NCBI RefSeq assembly: GCF_004302915.1
Contig: NZ_QQBI01000006.1
Span: forward strand, 1 to 64,000
Direction: 5' to 3'
Length of the DNA stretch: 64,000 bases
DNA from: Komagataeibacter xylinus
Lineage (GTDB): Bacteria > Pseudomonadota > Alphaproteobacteria > Acetobacterales > Acetobacteraceae
Below, piece after piece: positions 7,996-17,486 of the stretch. Made by a program: the position numbers and the translations under genes. Every line of letters begins with the position of its first letter. The first letter of the stretch is position 1. The notes below the pieces were generated by a model. It was not told the DNA's origin. It saw nothing but the letters and a program-made list of their open reading frames with translations, and did no database searches.

Positions 7996-8919
7996 ATGCG
8001 CCTGCCACACCTGCCGTACCTTCATATCCATGTGCATGACCGCCCGCTGGCAGGCGACCCGCACCCGCACAACCTGTTTCACTGGAAGCTGTATTTCTGC
8101 GAGGCGATCGCCACCGCCATCCTCATGATCCTTGGCCTGAGTGCCGTCATCCTGCTCAGCGCGCCCGCCAGCCCGCTCGGCGCGGTGCTCATGCACCATC
8201 CCTATATCCAGACCGCGCTGTGTGGGCTGTGCTTTGGCCTGTCGGGCACGGCGGCGGCCATGACGCCGTTCGGCAAGGTCAGCGGGGCGCATATCAACCC
8301 TTCCGTTACGCTGGCGTTCTCGCTGGCCAGGCGCATCGGCGGGGTTGATGCGCTCAACTACATGATCGCACAGGTGATCGGCGCGTTTATCGGCACGGCG
8401 GTGGTGTATGAAGCGGGCAGGCTGATCGCCTGGTGGGGCAACATGGCCGTGGCGGTGCATTATGGCGCGACCGTGCCCTATGGCCAGATTTCAATCTGGT
8501 GGGCCATGTGGTCGGAAATGTTCGTGACCGCGGCGCTGATCGCCATGCTGTACTGGCTGGCCGCCCATCCGCGGTGGAAGTTCATCACCCCCTGGTCGGG
8601 GGGGCTGTTCTTTCTCGTGCTCAACCCGGTTACGGCATGGCTGTCGGGCAACAGCGTCAATTTTGCGCGCACGCTGGCCCCGGCGCTGTTTGCCGGGCAA
8701 TGGTCGGGGCTGTGGGTTTACGTGGTGGGGCCCTTCGCCGGGGCGTCGCTTGCGGTCATGGCCATCCGCATGAACCTTTTGGGCAAGCTGCACCTGCTTG
8801 AGGCACGACTGGTCAATTTTGGCCATCATGGCCGCGTGCCAGGGCTCGATGACCCGCACCGCAAGCTCAACCACCCCGATGATCCCGACCATGTGCCCCC
8901 CGGCGCGGGGCCAGCCTGA
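7996..8919 (+). CDS. MIP family channel (aquaporin/glycerol facilitator-like)
   Basis: About 307 residues with six hydrophobic segments and the duplicated pore motifs of major intrinsic proteins. The first is GAHINPSVTLAF (NPS) and the second is GNSVNFARTLAPA (NFA instead of NPA). The His-rich N-terminal 25 residues and the Asp/His/Pro-rich C-terminus are cytoplasmic extensions. I chose ATG 7996 because AAGGA lies about nine bases before it; ATG 7969 has no such site. The next gene is dihydroxyacetone kinase, so a role in glycerol or dihydroxyacetone uptake is a reasonable inference; water transport is the alternative. Confidence 0.85.
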   Translation: MRLPHLPYLHIHVHDRPLAGDPHPHNLFHWKLYFCEAIATAILMILGLSAVILLSAPASPLGAVLMHHPYIQTALCGLCFGLSGTAAAMTPFGKVSGAHINPSVTLAFSLARRIGGVDALNYMIAQVIGAFIGTAVVYEAGRLIAWWGNMAVAVHYGATVPYGQISIWWAMWSEMFVTAALIAMLYWLAAHPRWKFITPWSGGLFFLVLNPVTAWLSGNSVNFARTLAPALFAGQWSGLWVYVVGPFAGASLAVMAIRMNLLGKLHLLEARLVNFGHHGRVPGLDDPHRKLNHPDDPDHVPPGAGPA

Positions 8920-9045
8920 ACCCGCAGGCCCGCGCAAGGCGCAACCCACACGTGACATATTCCGTTATTTTGCTACGGGGGGATTAGCGGCCATAGTGCC
9001 GCGCCGCCATGCCTGCCATGGGCTGCCAAGGGAGAGTGCATAAGA

Positions 9046-10692
9046 ATGAAGCGTTTTTTCAACACGCGCGAAACCGTTGTCACCGAAGCGCTGGACGGGT
9101 TCCTGCGCTCAAGCGCGGGCCATCACCTGTGCCGCCTGGATGGCTACCCCGATACCTGCGTGATCATGCGCCGCGAGATCGACCGCCGTGAGGTTTCGGT
9201 CATTTCGGGTGGCGGGTCGGGGCATGAGCCTGCGCATGCGGGCTTTGTCGGGCATGGCATGCTGACCGCGGCGGTGTGTGGCGCGCTGTTCGCCTCTCCC
9301 TGCGTTGATGCGATCCTGGCCGCGATCCTGGCCGCGATCCTGGCCACGACGGGGGAGGCAGGCTGCCTGCTGGTGGTCAAGAACTACACGGGCGACCGGC
9401 TGAACTTTGGCCTCGCCGCCGAGCGCGCCCGCGCATTGGGCAAGAAGGTGGAAATGGTGACCGTGGGCGATGACATCGCCCTGCCGGATTCAACCACCCC
9501 GCGCGGCGTGGCAGGCACGGTGCTGGCGCACAAGCTGGCGGGCTATGGCGCGGCACAGGGCTGGTCCCTGGAGCATGTGACCGAATTCGTGCGCGACGGC
9601 ACCAAGCGCATGCGCACCATCGGCCTGGCGCTGGAGGACTGCAACCCCTATGAGCCCGCCCGCGCCAGCCGCCTGGCTGCCGAGCAGGCCGAGCTTGGCC
9701 TTGGCATTCATGGCGAGCCGGGCGCACAGCGCATTGCCTTGGCGGCCGCCAATGACCTGATGGCACTGGCCGCCCGCACGCTGGAGGCCAGCCTGCCCAC
9801 AACCGTGCGCAATACCCGCTTCGCCCTCGTGCTCAACAACCTTGGCACCGTGCCAGAGGTGGAAATGGCGCTGCTGCTCGAAGCCTTCAGCCACACGCCA
9901 CTGGCCCGCCGCATCTCGCACGTGATCGGCCCGGCACCCCTCATGACGGCGCTGGACATGAACGGCTTCTCGCTCACCCTCATCGAGCTTGACGAGGCCA
10001 TCACCACTGCCCTGCAGGCCCCCGCCCAGCCACGTGCATGGCCCGGCATCACCACATTCGGCAGCCCCAGCGTGGCCCCCATGCCCGCCATGCCCGAGGC
10101 GTTTCCCTTCACGCCCAGCCATGACCCGACTGTCGCCAGCCTGCTGGCGCGGGGCGCTGAAGTGCTGGTGGCCAACGAGGCCGCGCTGAATGAACTCGAT
10201 GGCAAGATCGGCGATGGCGATGCGGGCTCCACCTTCGCCAGCGCTGCGCGTGACATCACCGCCGTGCGCGACCGCCTGCCCATGAACGACCCGCACCAGC
10301 TCATGGCCACCATCGGCAATATCCTGACCCAGCATGCCGGTGGCTCGAGCGGGGTGCTGTTTGCCATCATGTTCTCGGCGGCAGGCCACAGCAGGCAGCC
10401 CTGGCAGCAGGCCCTGCGCGAAGGGCTGGCCCATATGATGGAATGCGGCGGCGCCAGGCCGGGCGACCGCACCATGATCGATGCGCTTTACCCCGCCCTG
10501 GAAGCGCTGGCCAATGCCGGCACGCTGCAACAGGCAGCCCTCGCCGCGCGCAAGGGCGCCGATGCCACCACCACCATGGACAGCGCCCGCGCGGGCCGCG
10601 CTGCCTACGTGCCCAGCGAGCATGTGCGCAACGTGCCCGACCCCGGCGCCGAGGCCGTGGCCCGCCTGCTTGAAGGGCTGGCGGCTGGCTGA
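9046..10692 (+). CDS. dhaK: ATP-dependent dihydroxyacetone kinase (fused DhaK-DhaL)
   Basis: 548-residue single-chain kinase that phosphorylates dihydroxyacetone to DHAP. Residues 1-330 are the substrate domain: ISGGGSGHEP near 53-62 binds DHA, and His222 in LGIHGEPG should form the covalent hemiaminal. Residues about 360-548 are the DhaL ATP domain, with metal-binding Asp385, Asp390 and Asp392 in ELDGKIGDGDAG. Acetic acid bacteria oxidise glycerol to DHA in the periplasm, so this gene with the preceding channel could return DHA to metabolism. Residues 89-100 contain an AILA x3 tandem encoded by a DNA microrepeat. Confidence 0.95.
   Translation: MKRFFNTRETVVTEALDGFLRSSAGHHLCRLDGYPDTCVIMRREIDRREVSVISGGGSGHEPAHAGFVGHGMLTAAVCGALFASPCVDAILAAILAAILATTGEAGCLLVVKNYTGDRLNFGLAAERARALGKKVEMVTVGDDIALPDSTTPRGVAGTVLAHKLAGYGAAQGWSLEHVTEFVRDGTKRMRTIGLALEDCNPYEPARASRLAAEQAELGLGIHGEPGAQRIALAAANDLMALAARTLEASLPTTVRNTRFALVLNNLGTVPEVEMALLLEAFSHTPLARRISHVIGPAPLMTALDMNGFSLTLIELDEAITTALQAPAQPRAWPGITTFGSPSVAPMPAMPEAFPFTPSHDPTVASLLARGAEVLVANEAALNELDGKIGDGDAGSTFASAARDITAVRDRLPMNDPHQLMATIGNILTQHAGGSSGVLFAIMFSAAGHSRQPWQQALREGLAHMMECGGARPGDRTMIDALYPALEALANAGTLQQAALAARKGADATTTMDSARAGRAAYVPSEHVRNVPDPGAEAVARLLEGLAAG
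9310..9345 (+). repeat. three exact 12-bp tandem units inside dihydroxyacetone kinase
   Basis: The unit GCGATCCTGGCC is repeated three times without change, encoding AILA three times in frame (residues 89-100) at the start of a helix after SPCVD. Expansion or contraction by whole units keeps the frame, so this is a plausible slippage site. Confidence 0.9.
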
Positions 10693-11053
10693 AACACCAT
10701 GCGGGACGCTCTTTGAGGGGCCTTCCCGCACAGGGCTACGGGGCAGGGGCGACGCTGGGCCATGATGGCCATGCCATTGGCCCAGATGGCGGCGGTGCAA
10801 GCCTTTTCTGGCGGGCAGCGAACGTGTCGTTCCAGTCCCAGCTTTGCATGAGCGCAGCACGTCCTGGAACTTGCCGGAGTGGGATGACACGGTCCGCAGA
10901 TGACAAAAAGATTGCCTGCATCCCATCCTTTGAGCAGGCCAGCAGGCGCGTGAGAACCATCCCCCGTGCCGCCCCGGCGGGGGCCATCAATGCGGGCGGG
11001 AAAACAGGCAGGGCGGGTGGCCCATCCTGACGTATGGCCACCCCAACCAGCAA
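10693..11053. other. intergenic stretch with no supported feature
   Basis: This stretch of about 360 bp lies between convergent genes. Both strands carry short open frames without ribosome sites or recognisable products. A weak stem (GCGGGA with TCCCGC, near 10702-10731) follows the kinase stop but has no T-run. I see no RNA gene or repeat here. Confidence 0.5.
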
Positions 11054-11404
11054 TCAGGCTTTTCTGACGAATTCGGATTTGAGGTTTATTGCACCGATAC
11101 CCGCGATCTTGCAGGCAATATTGTGCCCGTCCGTGCCATCGACCAGACGGATGCCCTTCACCTTGGTACCCCCCTTGATCACGGAAGAGGCTCCCTTGAT
11201 CTTGAGGTCCTTGGTCACCGTAACACTATCGCCATCGGCCAGTACGTTGCCATTGGCATCGCGGATCTCGCCGGAGCCATCTGCACCACCTGCCGGCCTG
11301 TCGTTCGGGTTCCATTCACACCCGCATTCCGGGCAGGTCCACAGGCTGCCATCGGGGTAGACATGTTCGCACCCGCATTCGGGGCATTTGAGGTCGTTTT
11401 CCAT
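11054..11404 (-). CDS. PhnA/YjdM family zinc-ribbon protein
   Basis: 116 residues matching the YjdM family (historically called alkylphosphonate utilisation protein PhnA; not shown to act on phosphonates). A zinc ribbon at the N-terminus has two Cys pairs, [13 protein letters not shown] and CPECGCEW. The C-terminal PhnA domain runs [23 protein letters not shown] and ends [11 protein letters not shown], typical of the family. The start at 11404 was chosen to begin just before the zinc ribbon; longer in-frame reading is unsupported. Function is not established. It stands alone on the minus strand. Confidence 0.9.
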   Translation of the reverse strand: MENDLKCPECGCEHVYPDGSLWTCPECGCEWNPNDRPAGGADGSGEIRDANGNVLADGDSVTVTKDLKIKGASSVIKGGTKVKGIRLVDGTDGHNIACKIAGIGAINLKSEFVRKA

Positions 11405-11528
11405 GATTATCCTTACTGTCTGGGCCCATGCCCATAAAGCATGCGTGCCCCGACAGGAAGGATATGGATCATGCAGGGGTGATTTTGTGGTTGCAGCCAA
11501 CCCCGAAGGGGCAGGGGAGGCACGTCCC

Positions 11529-11675
11529 TTATTGCTGGGGCGCCGTGCCGCCATGGGTGCTCACGCCGGGGCCACCGCCATCATCGGAGCCACCACCGGC
11601 GGGCTTGGGTTTGTCGCACCCGGCAAGGCAGGTCAGGACGGCCGCAGCCATCATCATCCGCGCAAGGTTTCGCAT
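11529..11675 (-). CDS. very small predicted lipoprotein, 48 aa
   Basis: Reads [20 protein letters not shown], then a Gly/Ser/Asp-rich tail ending THGGTAPQQ. The first 19 residues form a signal peptide with lipobox LAGC, so Cys20 would be lipidated and the mature protein would be only about 29 residues. AGGAGA lies about six bases before ATG, a good ribosome site. Aspartate at +2 would favour inner-membrane retention under the E. coli rule. Function unknown. A short Gly-rich lipoprotein of this kind could be a lysis-type or envelope-stress peptide, but nothing here shows that. Confidence 0.6.
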   Translation of the reverse strand: MRNLARMMMAAAVLTCLAGCDKPKPAGGGSDDGGGPGVSTHGGTAPQQ

Positions 11676-11872
11676 TGGTTTTCTCCTCTCCAGCTGTTCT
11701 GGCTTTCAAGAGGGGTAAACCGCCGGACCGCGCCACGGTTGCGTATGAAAACGGGGCAGCGCTGCGCCAGCAGGCCTGCGGCGCACATCTCGCGCATGCG
11801 CATGCAGCAACGATGGCGGTGCTGGAAGGAAGGATATTCCATCCGGTGCCTGTCCGTCTGTTCGAGGCTGTT

Positions 11873-11974
11873 CTAGCGGACAGCCTGCTTGCGGAAAAAA
11901 CGCTCGACAGCCAGCATGCCAAGCAACAGCGCGACGCCAAAGCCTTCGCGTGTATGGTCGATGAGGTAACGCAT
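11873..11974 (-). CDS. candidate 33-aa membrane peptide
   Basis: MRYLIDHTREGFGVALLLGM followed by LAVERFFRKQAVR: one hydrophobic helix (about residues 12-23) between charged ends, preceded by a strong GGAGGAGG six bases before ATG. Size, ribosome site and membrane topology fit a real small protein, but there is no family match I recognise, and the neighbours on the same strand are other small genes. Conservation would have to decide. Confidence 0.42.
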   Translation of the reverse strand: MRYLIDHTREGFGVALLLGMLAVERFFRKQAVR

Positions 11975-12155
11975 AACGGCCTCCTCCATTTGGCTTGTCA
12001 GCTTCATACTGACGCATCATCGGCGCCAGCGGTAGTAAAAACGCACACATCGCTCTTCACGATATGGAACTGATCGCACAGGCCAGCCGGGTGTTGCGCA
12101 TGCAGGACCGATTTTTTTCTTTTCCCGCCGCCCAAGTTTAAAAAACCAATTAAAG

Positions 12156-12205
12156 AAGTTTTTGGTGAAGCTTTTTCAAAAAGCTTCAAAAGACACCGCC
12201 TGTCC
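12156..12205 (+). repeat. dispersed structured repeat, left half (copy 1)
   Basis: Carries the left terminal sequence AAGTTTTTGGT (12156-12166) and the first hairpin, arms GAAGCTTTTT and AAAAAGCTTC (12167-12187). The second hairpin is replaced by a diverged stem-like stretch. It lies in the region between minus-strand small genes and yaiI, the only copy in this window not between convergent gene ends. Apart from this repeat and the yaiI leader, I see nothing else in 11975-12355. Confidence 0.8.
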
Positions 12206-12355
12206 GAAAGCAGGACGTTTTTAAGAACACGTCAGGACATAACCTTGCCAGTGCCCCGCACGACGGCATAGGAAAAAGGTCATGTCATGCTCCCTGCCGT
12301 ACAACCCCGCCCGTTCCATGCGCCCTTCCACCCGCCACAGGGCAGGGGGCATGCC

Positions 12356-12850
12356 ATGACCCGCATTTTCATTGATGCCGATGCCTGCCCGGTGCGCGAC
12401 GAGACCTATCGCGTCGCACTGCGCTACGGGCTGCATACCTTTGTCGTCTCGAACAGCGTGCTGGCCGTGCCGGCCTCGCCCCTGATCGAGCGCGTGGTGG
12501 TAACACAGGGCATGGACGTGGCTGATGACTGGATTGCCGGGCATGCCGCTGCGCATGACATTGTCATATCAGCCGATATTCCGCTGGCCGCGCGCTGTGT
12601 CGCGCGCGGGGCCTGCGTGCTCGACCCCAAGGGCCGCATTCTTGATGATAACGCCATCGGCATGGCGCTGGCCGTGCGCAACCTCATGACCGACCTGCGT
12701 GATACCGGCGTCATAACCCAGAGCAATCGCGGCTTTACCCGCGCTGACCGCTCCACATTTCTTTCCGCACTTGATACCGCCGTGGTCAAGGCCCGCAAAC
12801 GCGCGGCAGGGCACGGGCGGCCGCTGCCTGTTGTGCCACCTACAACATGA
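12356..12850 (+). CDS. yaiI: YaiI/YqxD family protein (UPF0178, DUF188)
   Basis: 164 residues beginning MTRIFIDADACPVRDETYRV, the signature of the YaiI/YqxD family. It carries later acidic positions in QGMDVADDWIAGHA and DIVISADIPLAARC, characteristic of the PIN-like nuclease fold proposed for these proteins; no reaction is established. ATG 12356 was chosen because the conserved N-terminus starts there, with a GGCAGGGGG ribosome site upstream. It converges on pgm. Confidence 0.88.
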   Translation: MTRIFIDADACPVRDETYRVALRYGLHTFVVSNSVLAVPASPLIERVVVTQGMDVADDWIAGHAAAHDIVISADIPLAARCVARGACVLDPKGRILDDNAIGMALAVRNLMTDLRDTGVITQSNRGFTRADRSTFLSALDTAVVKARKRAAGHGRPLPVVPPTT

Positions 12851-12865
12851 TTGTGGCAGGCGCGT

Positions 12866-12900
12866 AAAAAAAGCCGCCCGCTTCATGGGAAGCGGGCGGC
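12866..12900 (-). terminator. intrinsic terminator of pgm
   Basis: A 12-bp stem (arms GCCGCCCGCTTC and GAAGCGGGCGGC, 12873-12900) with a 4-nt loop. On the minus strand it is followed by seven Ts (12866-12872), a textbook intrinsic terminator for pgm transcripts. Confidence 0.85.
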
Positions 12901-12915
12901 ACCGAGGCTGTGAAC

Positions 12916-12952
12916 GCCGCCTATTTGAAAAAAGGCGGCACCCAAAAACCTT
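12916..12952 (+). repeat. dispersed structured repeat, right half (copy 2)
   Basis: The second hairpin, arms GCCGCC (12916-12921) and GGCGGC (12934-12939), then the right terminal sequence ACCCAAAAACCTT (12940-12952). It sits between the convergent 3' ends of yaiI and pgm, ten bases from the pgm stop. Confidence 0.8.
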
Positions 12953-12961
12953 TACATGATC

Positions 12962-14620
<1,659 letters not shown>

Positions 14621-14867
14621 TGACTGCTCCCGAAATACATTATGAAAAAGCGCATATTCCAACAAATTTCCTTACAGCCCGCCCCGGCATGCGTCCAGCC
14701 ACGCAAGGCAGGAAAATGAACCGGAGGCGGCAAGGAAACGCATCATGCCATGACACTGCCGCGCGCTTTGGGGGAATGACATTGAACTATATCAAAATCC
14801 GGACCTTTTTCGTTTCCTTGGCTGCGCATCACGTTCCCGCGCGGGCATGTTGCGCAGGGCAGGGGAC

Positions 14868-15218
14868 ATGTCCACTCTACAGGGCATGAATACCCCCACA
14901 GCCACCGATCATGCCGAACATCTGCGCCGCGACCGGCTGGAGCGCCTGCTGCGGCGCCTGCCCGCGCGGGGCGAACAGGCCATGCGCTGGCTGCTTCAGC
15001 CCGGGCGGGTCGTCATGCGCGGCATCATGGGCGGAGTGCTGATCGTGGGGGGCATATTCAGCTTCCTGCCGGTGCTGGGGTTATGGATGCTGCCGCTGGG
15101 CATTATCCTGCTGGCGGAGGACGTGCCTTTCCTGCGCAGGCTGAGCGCGCGCATGCTGGAATGGATAGAACGCCGCCACCCGAACTGGCTGGCGCCCGCC
15201 ACGCCCCACAAAGGCTGA
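14868..15218 (+). CDS. small membrane protein of unknown function
   Basis: About 116 residues. A basic N-terminal half (HLRRDRLERLLRRLPARGEQ) is followed by two close hydrophobic helices (GIMGGVLIVGGIFSFLPVLG and LWMLPLGIILLAE), then RRLSARMLEWIERRHPNW. The layout resembles small PGPGW-like transmembrane proteins, but I assign no function. The start is uncertain between ATG 14847, 14868 and 14886; 14868 has AGGGGA upstream. It converges on the symporter gene with 14 bp between stops. Confidence 0.6.
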   Translation: MSTLQGMNTPTATDHAEHLRRDRLERLLRRLPARGEQAMRWLLQPGRVVMRGIMGGVLIVGGIFSFLPVLGLWMLPLGIILLAEDVPFLRRLSARMLEWIERRHPNWLAPATPHKG

Positions 15219-15232
15219 GGCGCAGGCCCTGT

Positions 15233-16597
15233 TCAACGCGCGCAGGACGACCGGTGCAAAGCCGCCACTGCCACGATCAGGGCATTGACCCCCAGCCCGA
15301 CCAGGCCGGGATTGACTCCGCCGGGCATGAGGCCCGCCCAGTACAGCCCCACCGCCAGCCCGTCACCCGCCACAAGCCCCGCCGTAATGGCCAGAGGGGA
15401 TACCCGCCACCCGCACAGGGCCACCAGCAGCCCAGGCGCGATCTGGATCATGCCCAGGTAATACAGGTTATTGAGCGTGACCATGATGCTGCCCAACCCC
15501 GCTGCCCCGGCGGCAGAAAGCAGCAGATAGACCCCGATCACGACCTGCGCGCCCACGCGCTGGCCCCTGTCGGACAGGCCATGGAGCATGTTGCGCGAGA
15601 CCAGCGGCCCGATGGCAAGGCACACGCCCGCCAGGATAACCAGCGCCGAGATCGCGCACCCGCCCGCAACAATACCCTGCATCCACGGCGGCAGGGTGGT
15701 GGTCACGCCCAGCATGAACACATCATTGGCCGATGAGACGGCCAGCCCGCGTTTGCGCACGAATTGCGCGATCATGTACAGAAAGGGGAACATGAGCATG
15801 TAAAGCGGCATGAGGATCTGGTTGCGGCGCACCATCCGTGCCGAACGCGCGGTAAACACGAACGCCACCGCCTGTGGCGTAATGCACAGCCCCAGCGACT
15901 GGAGCATGATGGTGGAGACCACGAACAGGTCCTGCCGCGCGGGCACGACCGCCGCGGGTGTCGCCACATACGCAGCGGGCAGGCCCGTGGCCAGCAGGGC
16001 CGCACTCCCTCCGGCCACGATGGCCAGCACCAGCAGCACATCCTTCAGCACCGATACATAGGCCGGAGCGCGCACGCCTGCCAGCGCCACCCAGCCAAAG
16101 GTCATGCCCGCGCCAGCACCTGCCAGCATGGCGGGTGTTACATGCCAGTGCAGGCTGCGCATGACCGAAATCAGGCCGGTAAACTGCGTCTGCCCCAATG
16201 GCAGCAGAAAGGCCACGGCATTGGCCGCCACCACGATTTCCAGCAGCCGGCTGCCAAAATGCGCGCGAAAAATATCAGCCAGCGTCATGCTGCCTGTCCT
16301 GCGCCCCAGCTGCCACAACAGCGGCGCAAGCACGAACCCCACAGGGTAAGACAGCAGGATATACCCCATGAACCACCCGGCAAACGCCGCGCCATGCAGG
16401 TACACGCCCGTTGAAAAGCCCAGCACGCTGCCAATGCTGTAGGTCTCGCCAATGGTCAGGAAAAAGACCAGCAAGCCACCAAGTTGCCCGGATGCAACAA
16501 AGAAATCACGCGCATTGCCACTGCCGCGCCGCACCCGCGCATACACCGCCAGGGCAATGGAGGCGGCAATGACCACGCCAAAGCTGAGGAATTCCAT
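15233..16597 (-). CDS. sodium:solute symporter family transporter
   Basis: 454 residues with about 12-13 hydrophobic helices. The early segment GQLGGLLVFFLTIGETYSIGSVLGFSTGVY matches the SSF family (compare PanF/PutP/ActP). The substrate cannot be told from sequence; pantothenate, proline, acetate and other monocarboxylates are all carried by relatives. It directly abuts the upstream DUF3311-like gene (TGA then ATG), and such pairs occur in SSF operons, where the small membrane protein may act as an accessory subunit. Confidence 0.88.
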   Translation of the reverse strand: MEFLSFGVVIAASIALAVYARVRRGSGNARDFFVASGQLGGLLVFFLTIGETYSIGSVLGFSTGVYLHGAAFAGWFMGYILLSYPVGFVLAPLLWQLGRRTGSMTLADIFRAHFGSRLLEIVVAANAVAFLLPLGQTQFTGLISVMRSLHWHVTPAMLAGAGAGMTFGWVALAGVRAPAYVSVLKDVLLVLAIVAGGSAALLATGLPAAYVATPAAVVPARQDLFVVSTIMLQSLGLCITPQAVAFVFTARSARMVRRNQILMPLYMLMFPFLYMIAQFVRKRGLAVSSANDVFMLGVTTTLPPWMQGIVAGGCAISALVILAGVCLAIGPLVSRNMLHGLSDRGQRVGAQVVIGVYLLLSAAGAAGLGSIMVTLNNLYYLGMIQIAPGLLVALCGWRVSPLAITAGLVAGDGLAVGLYWAGLMPGGVNPGLVGLGVNALIVAVAALHRSSCAR

Positions 16598-16840
16598 TCA
16601 GTCCGCCCGGACCCGGCCCAGCCACCATGCCACCGCCATGCAGACTGGCACCAGCACCATGCAGGCAAACAGCCACGCCACCGCCGGGGGGAAACCAAAG
16701 ACCACGCCATCAACATGCTCAAATAACAGAAAGCCCCCGATAACCAGCCCATAAGGCAGCCCCAGTCCCACAACCAGCATAAGCGGCGTGGTGGCAGGCA
16801 GCGCTTCACGGGCGTTATCAGAGGTGTCAGACACGCGCAT
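16598..16840 (-). CDS. DUF3311-like small membrane protein, partner of the symporter
   Basis: 80 residues with two transmembrane helices, LPYGLVIGGFLLFEHVDGVV and VAWLFACMVLVPVCMAVAWW. The pattern and the position immediately before an SSF transporter match the DUF3311 group that is co-transcribed with symporters. The stop codon touches the symporter start codon, so translation is almost certainly coupled. Confidence 0.75.
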   Translation of the reverse strand: MRVSDTSDNAREALPATTPLMLVVGLGLPYGLVIGGFLLFEHVDGVVFGFPPAVAWLFACMVLVPVCMAVAWWLGRVRAD

Positions 16841-16887
16841 CAGGCCCTGGTCAGGGGAAAGGGGGCAAGCAGGCGAAACGCTGCTTT

Positions 16888-17337
16888 TCAGCCATTGCCG
16901 CGCGGCTTCGCCTTCTTGCGGCCTACAACCGAGAGGCGGGTGGTAACAAGGTCATAGCCCATCTCGCGCACGATATTTTCCAGCAGGGCATCGAGTTTGG
17001 GATTTTCGAATTCGATCACCTTGCCGCTATCGGCGTCGATCAGATGGTAATGATCGCCATGATCGCCATCGGCCACTTCATAGCGCGCCCGACCGCCGCC
17101 AAAGTCACGGCGCTGGAGAATGCCGTTTTCCTCGAACAGGCGCACGGTGCGATACACCGTGGCGATGGAAATGCGCGGATCGACTTCCACCGCGCGACGG
17201 TACAGCTCCTCCACATCCGGGTGGTCATCGCTGTCCGACAGGACGAAGGCAATCGTCCTGCGCTGGCCCGTCAGTTTCAGGCCGCGTTCACGGCACAGGT
17301 CGGCCAGGGGAGAATCGGGAAAAGTCGGCTCTTTCAT
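16888..17337 (-). CDS. fur: Fur family iron-responsive repressor
   Basis: 149 residues with an N-terminal winged helix (KLTGQRRTIAFVL, then SIATVYRTVRLFEENGI) and a metal-sensing dimerisation domain with DHGDHYHLIDADSGKVIEF. The C-terminal CxxC zinc pairs of enterobacterial Fur are absent, usual for alphaproteobacterial Fur/Mur. It binds Fe(II) and represses uptake genes. A Fur box lies 74 bp upstream, in the gap shared with a divergent gene, so autoregulation is plausible. The last residues (KKAKPRGNG) are a basic tail. Confidence 0.92.
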   Translation of the reverse strand: MKEPTFPDSPLADLCRERGLKLTGQRRTIAFVLSDSDDHPDVEELYRRAVEVDPRISIATVYRTVRLFEENGILQRRDFGGGRARYEVADGDHGDHYHLIDADSGKVIEFENPKLDALLENIVREMGYDLVTTRLSVVGRKKAKPRGNG

Positions 17338-17410
17338 CGCCTCATAGCATAATGCATACAGACCGCCCCGGTCCAGTAGGGATAAGCGGTTCGGGCTGTC
17401 GATTTTAATT

Positions 17411-17429
17411 GCAAATGATAATCTTTCTC
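17411..17429. promoter_or_regulatory. Fur box
   Basis: GCAAATGATAATCTTTCTC matches 15 of 19 positions of the classical consensus GATAATGATAATCATTATC, including the whole central AATGATAATC. It sits between fur and the divergent unknown gene starting about 17487, so either or both could be iron-regulated. Confidence 0.75.
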
Positions 17430-17486
17430 ATTAATACGGTCTCACCAACACATTCAGGGAGCGGGCCGCAGCCACGGCCCGAGCGG

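Noticed and set aside
9310-9345. CRISPR-like or satellite array
   Set aside because: The units are 12 bp, contiguous and in frame inside a conserved enzyme; there are no spacers, so it is a coding microrepeat. No CRISPR array was seen elsewhere.
10736-11053. 105-codon minus-strand frame between the kinase and phnA genes
   Set aside because: No ribosome site or recognisable domain, and Pro/Ala/Trp-rich composition; not supported as a gene.
12156-12205. Repeat copies as plain intrinsic terminators
   Set aside because: Some copies lie beside a separate proper terminator, and the terminal inverted repeats and double hairpin are shared between sites, so a repeat family explains them better.
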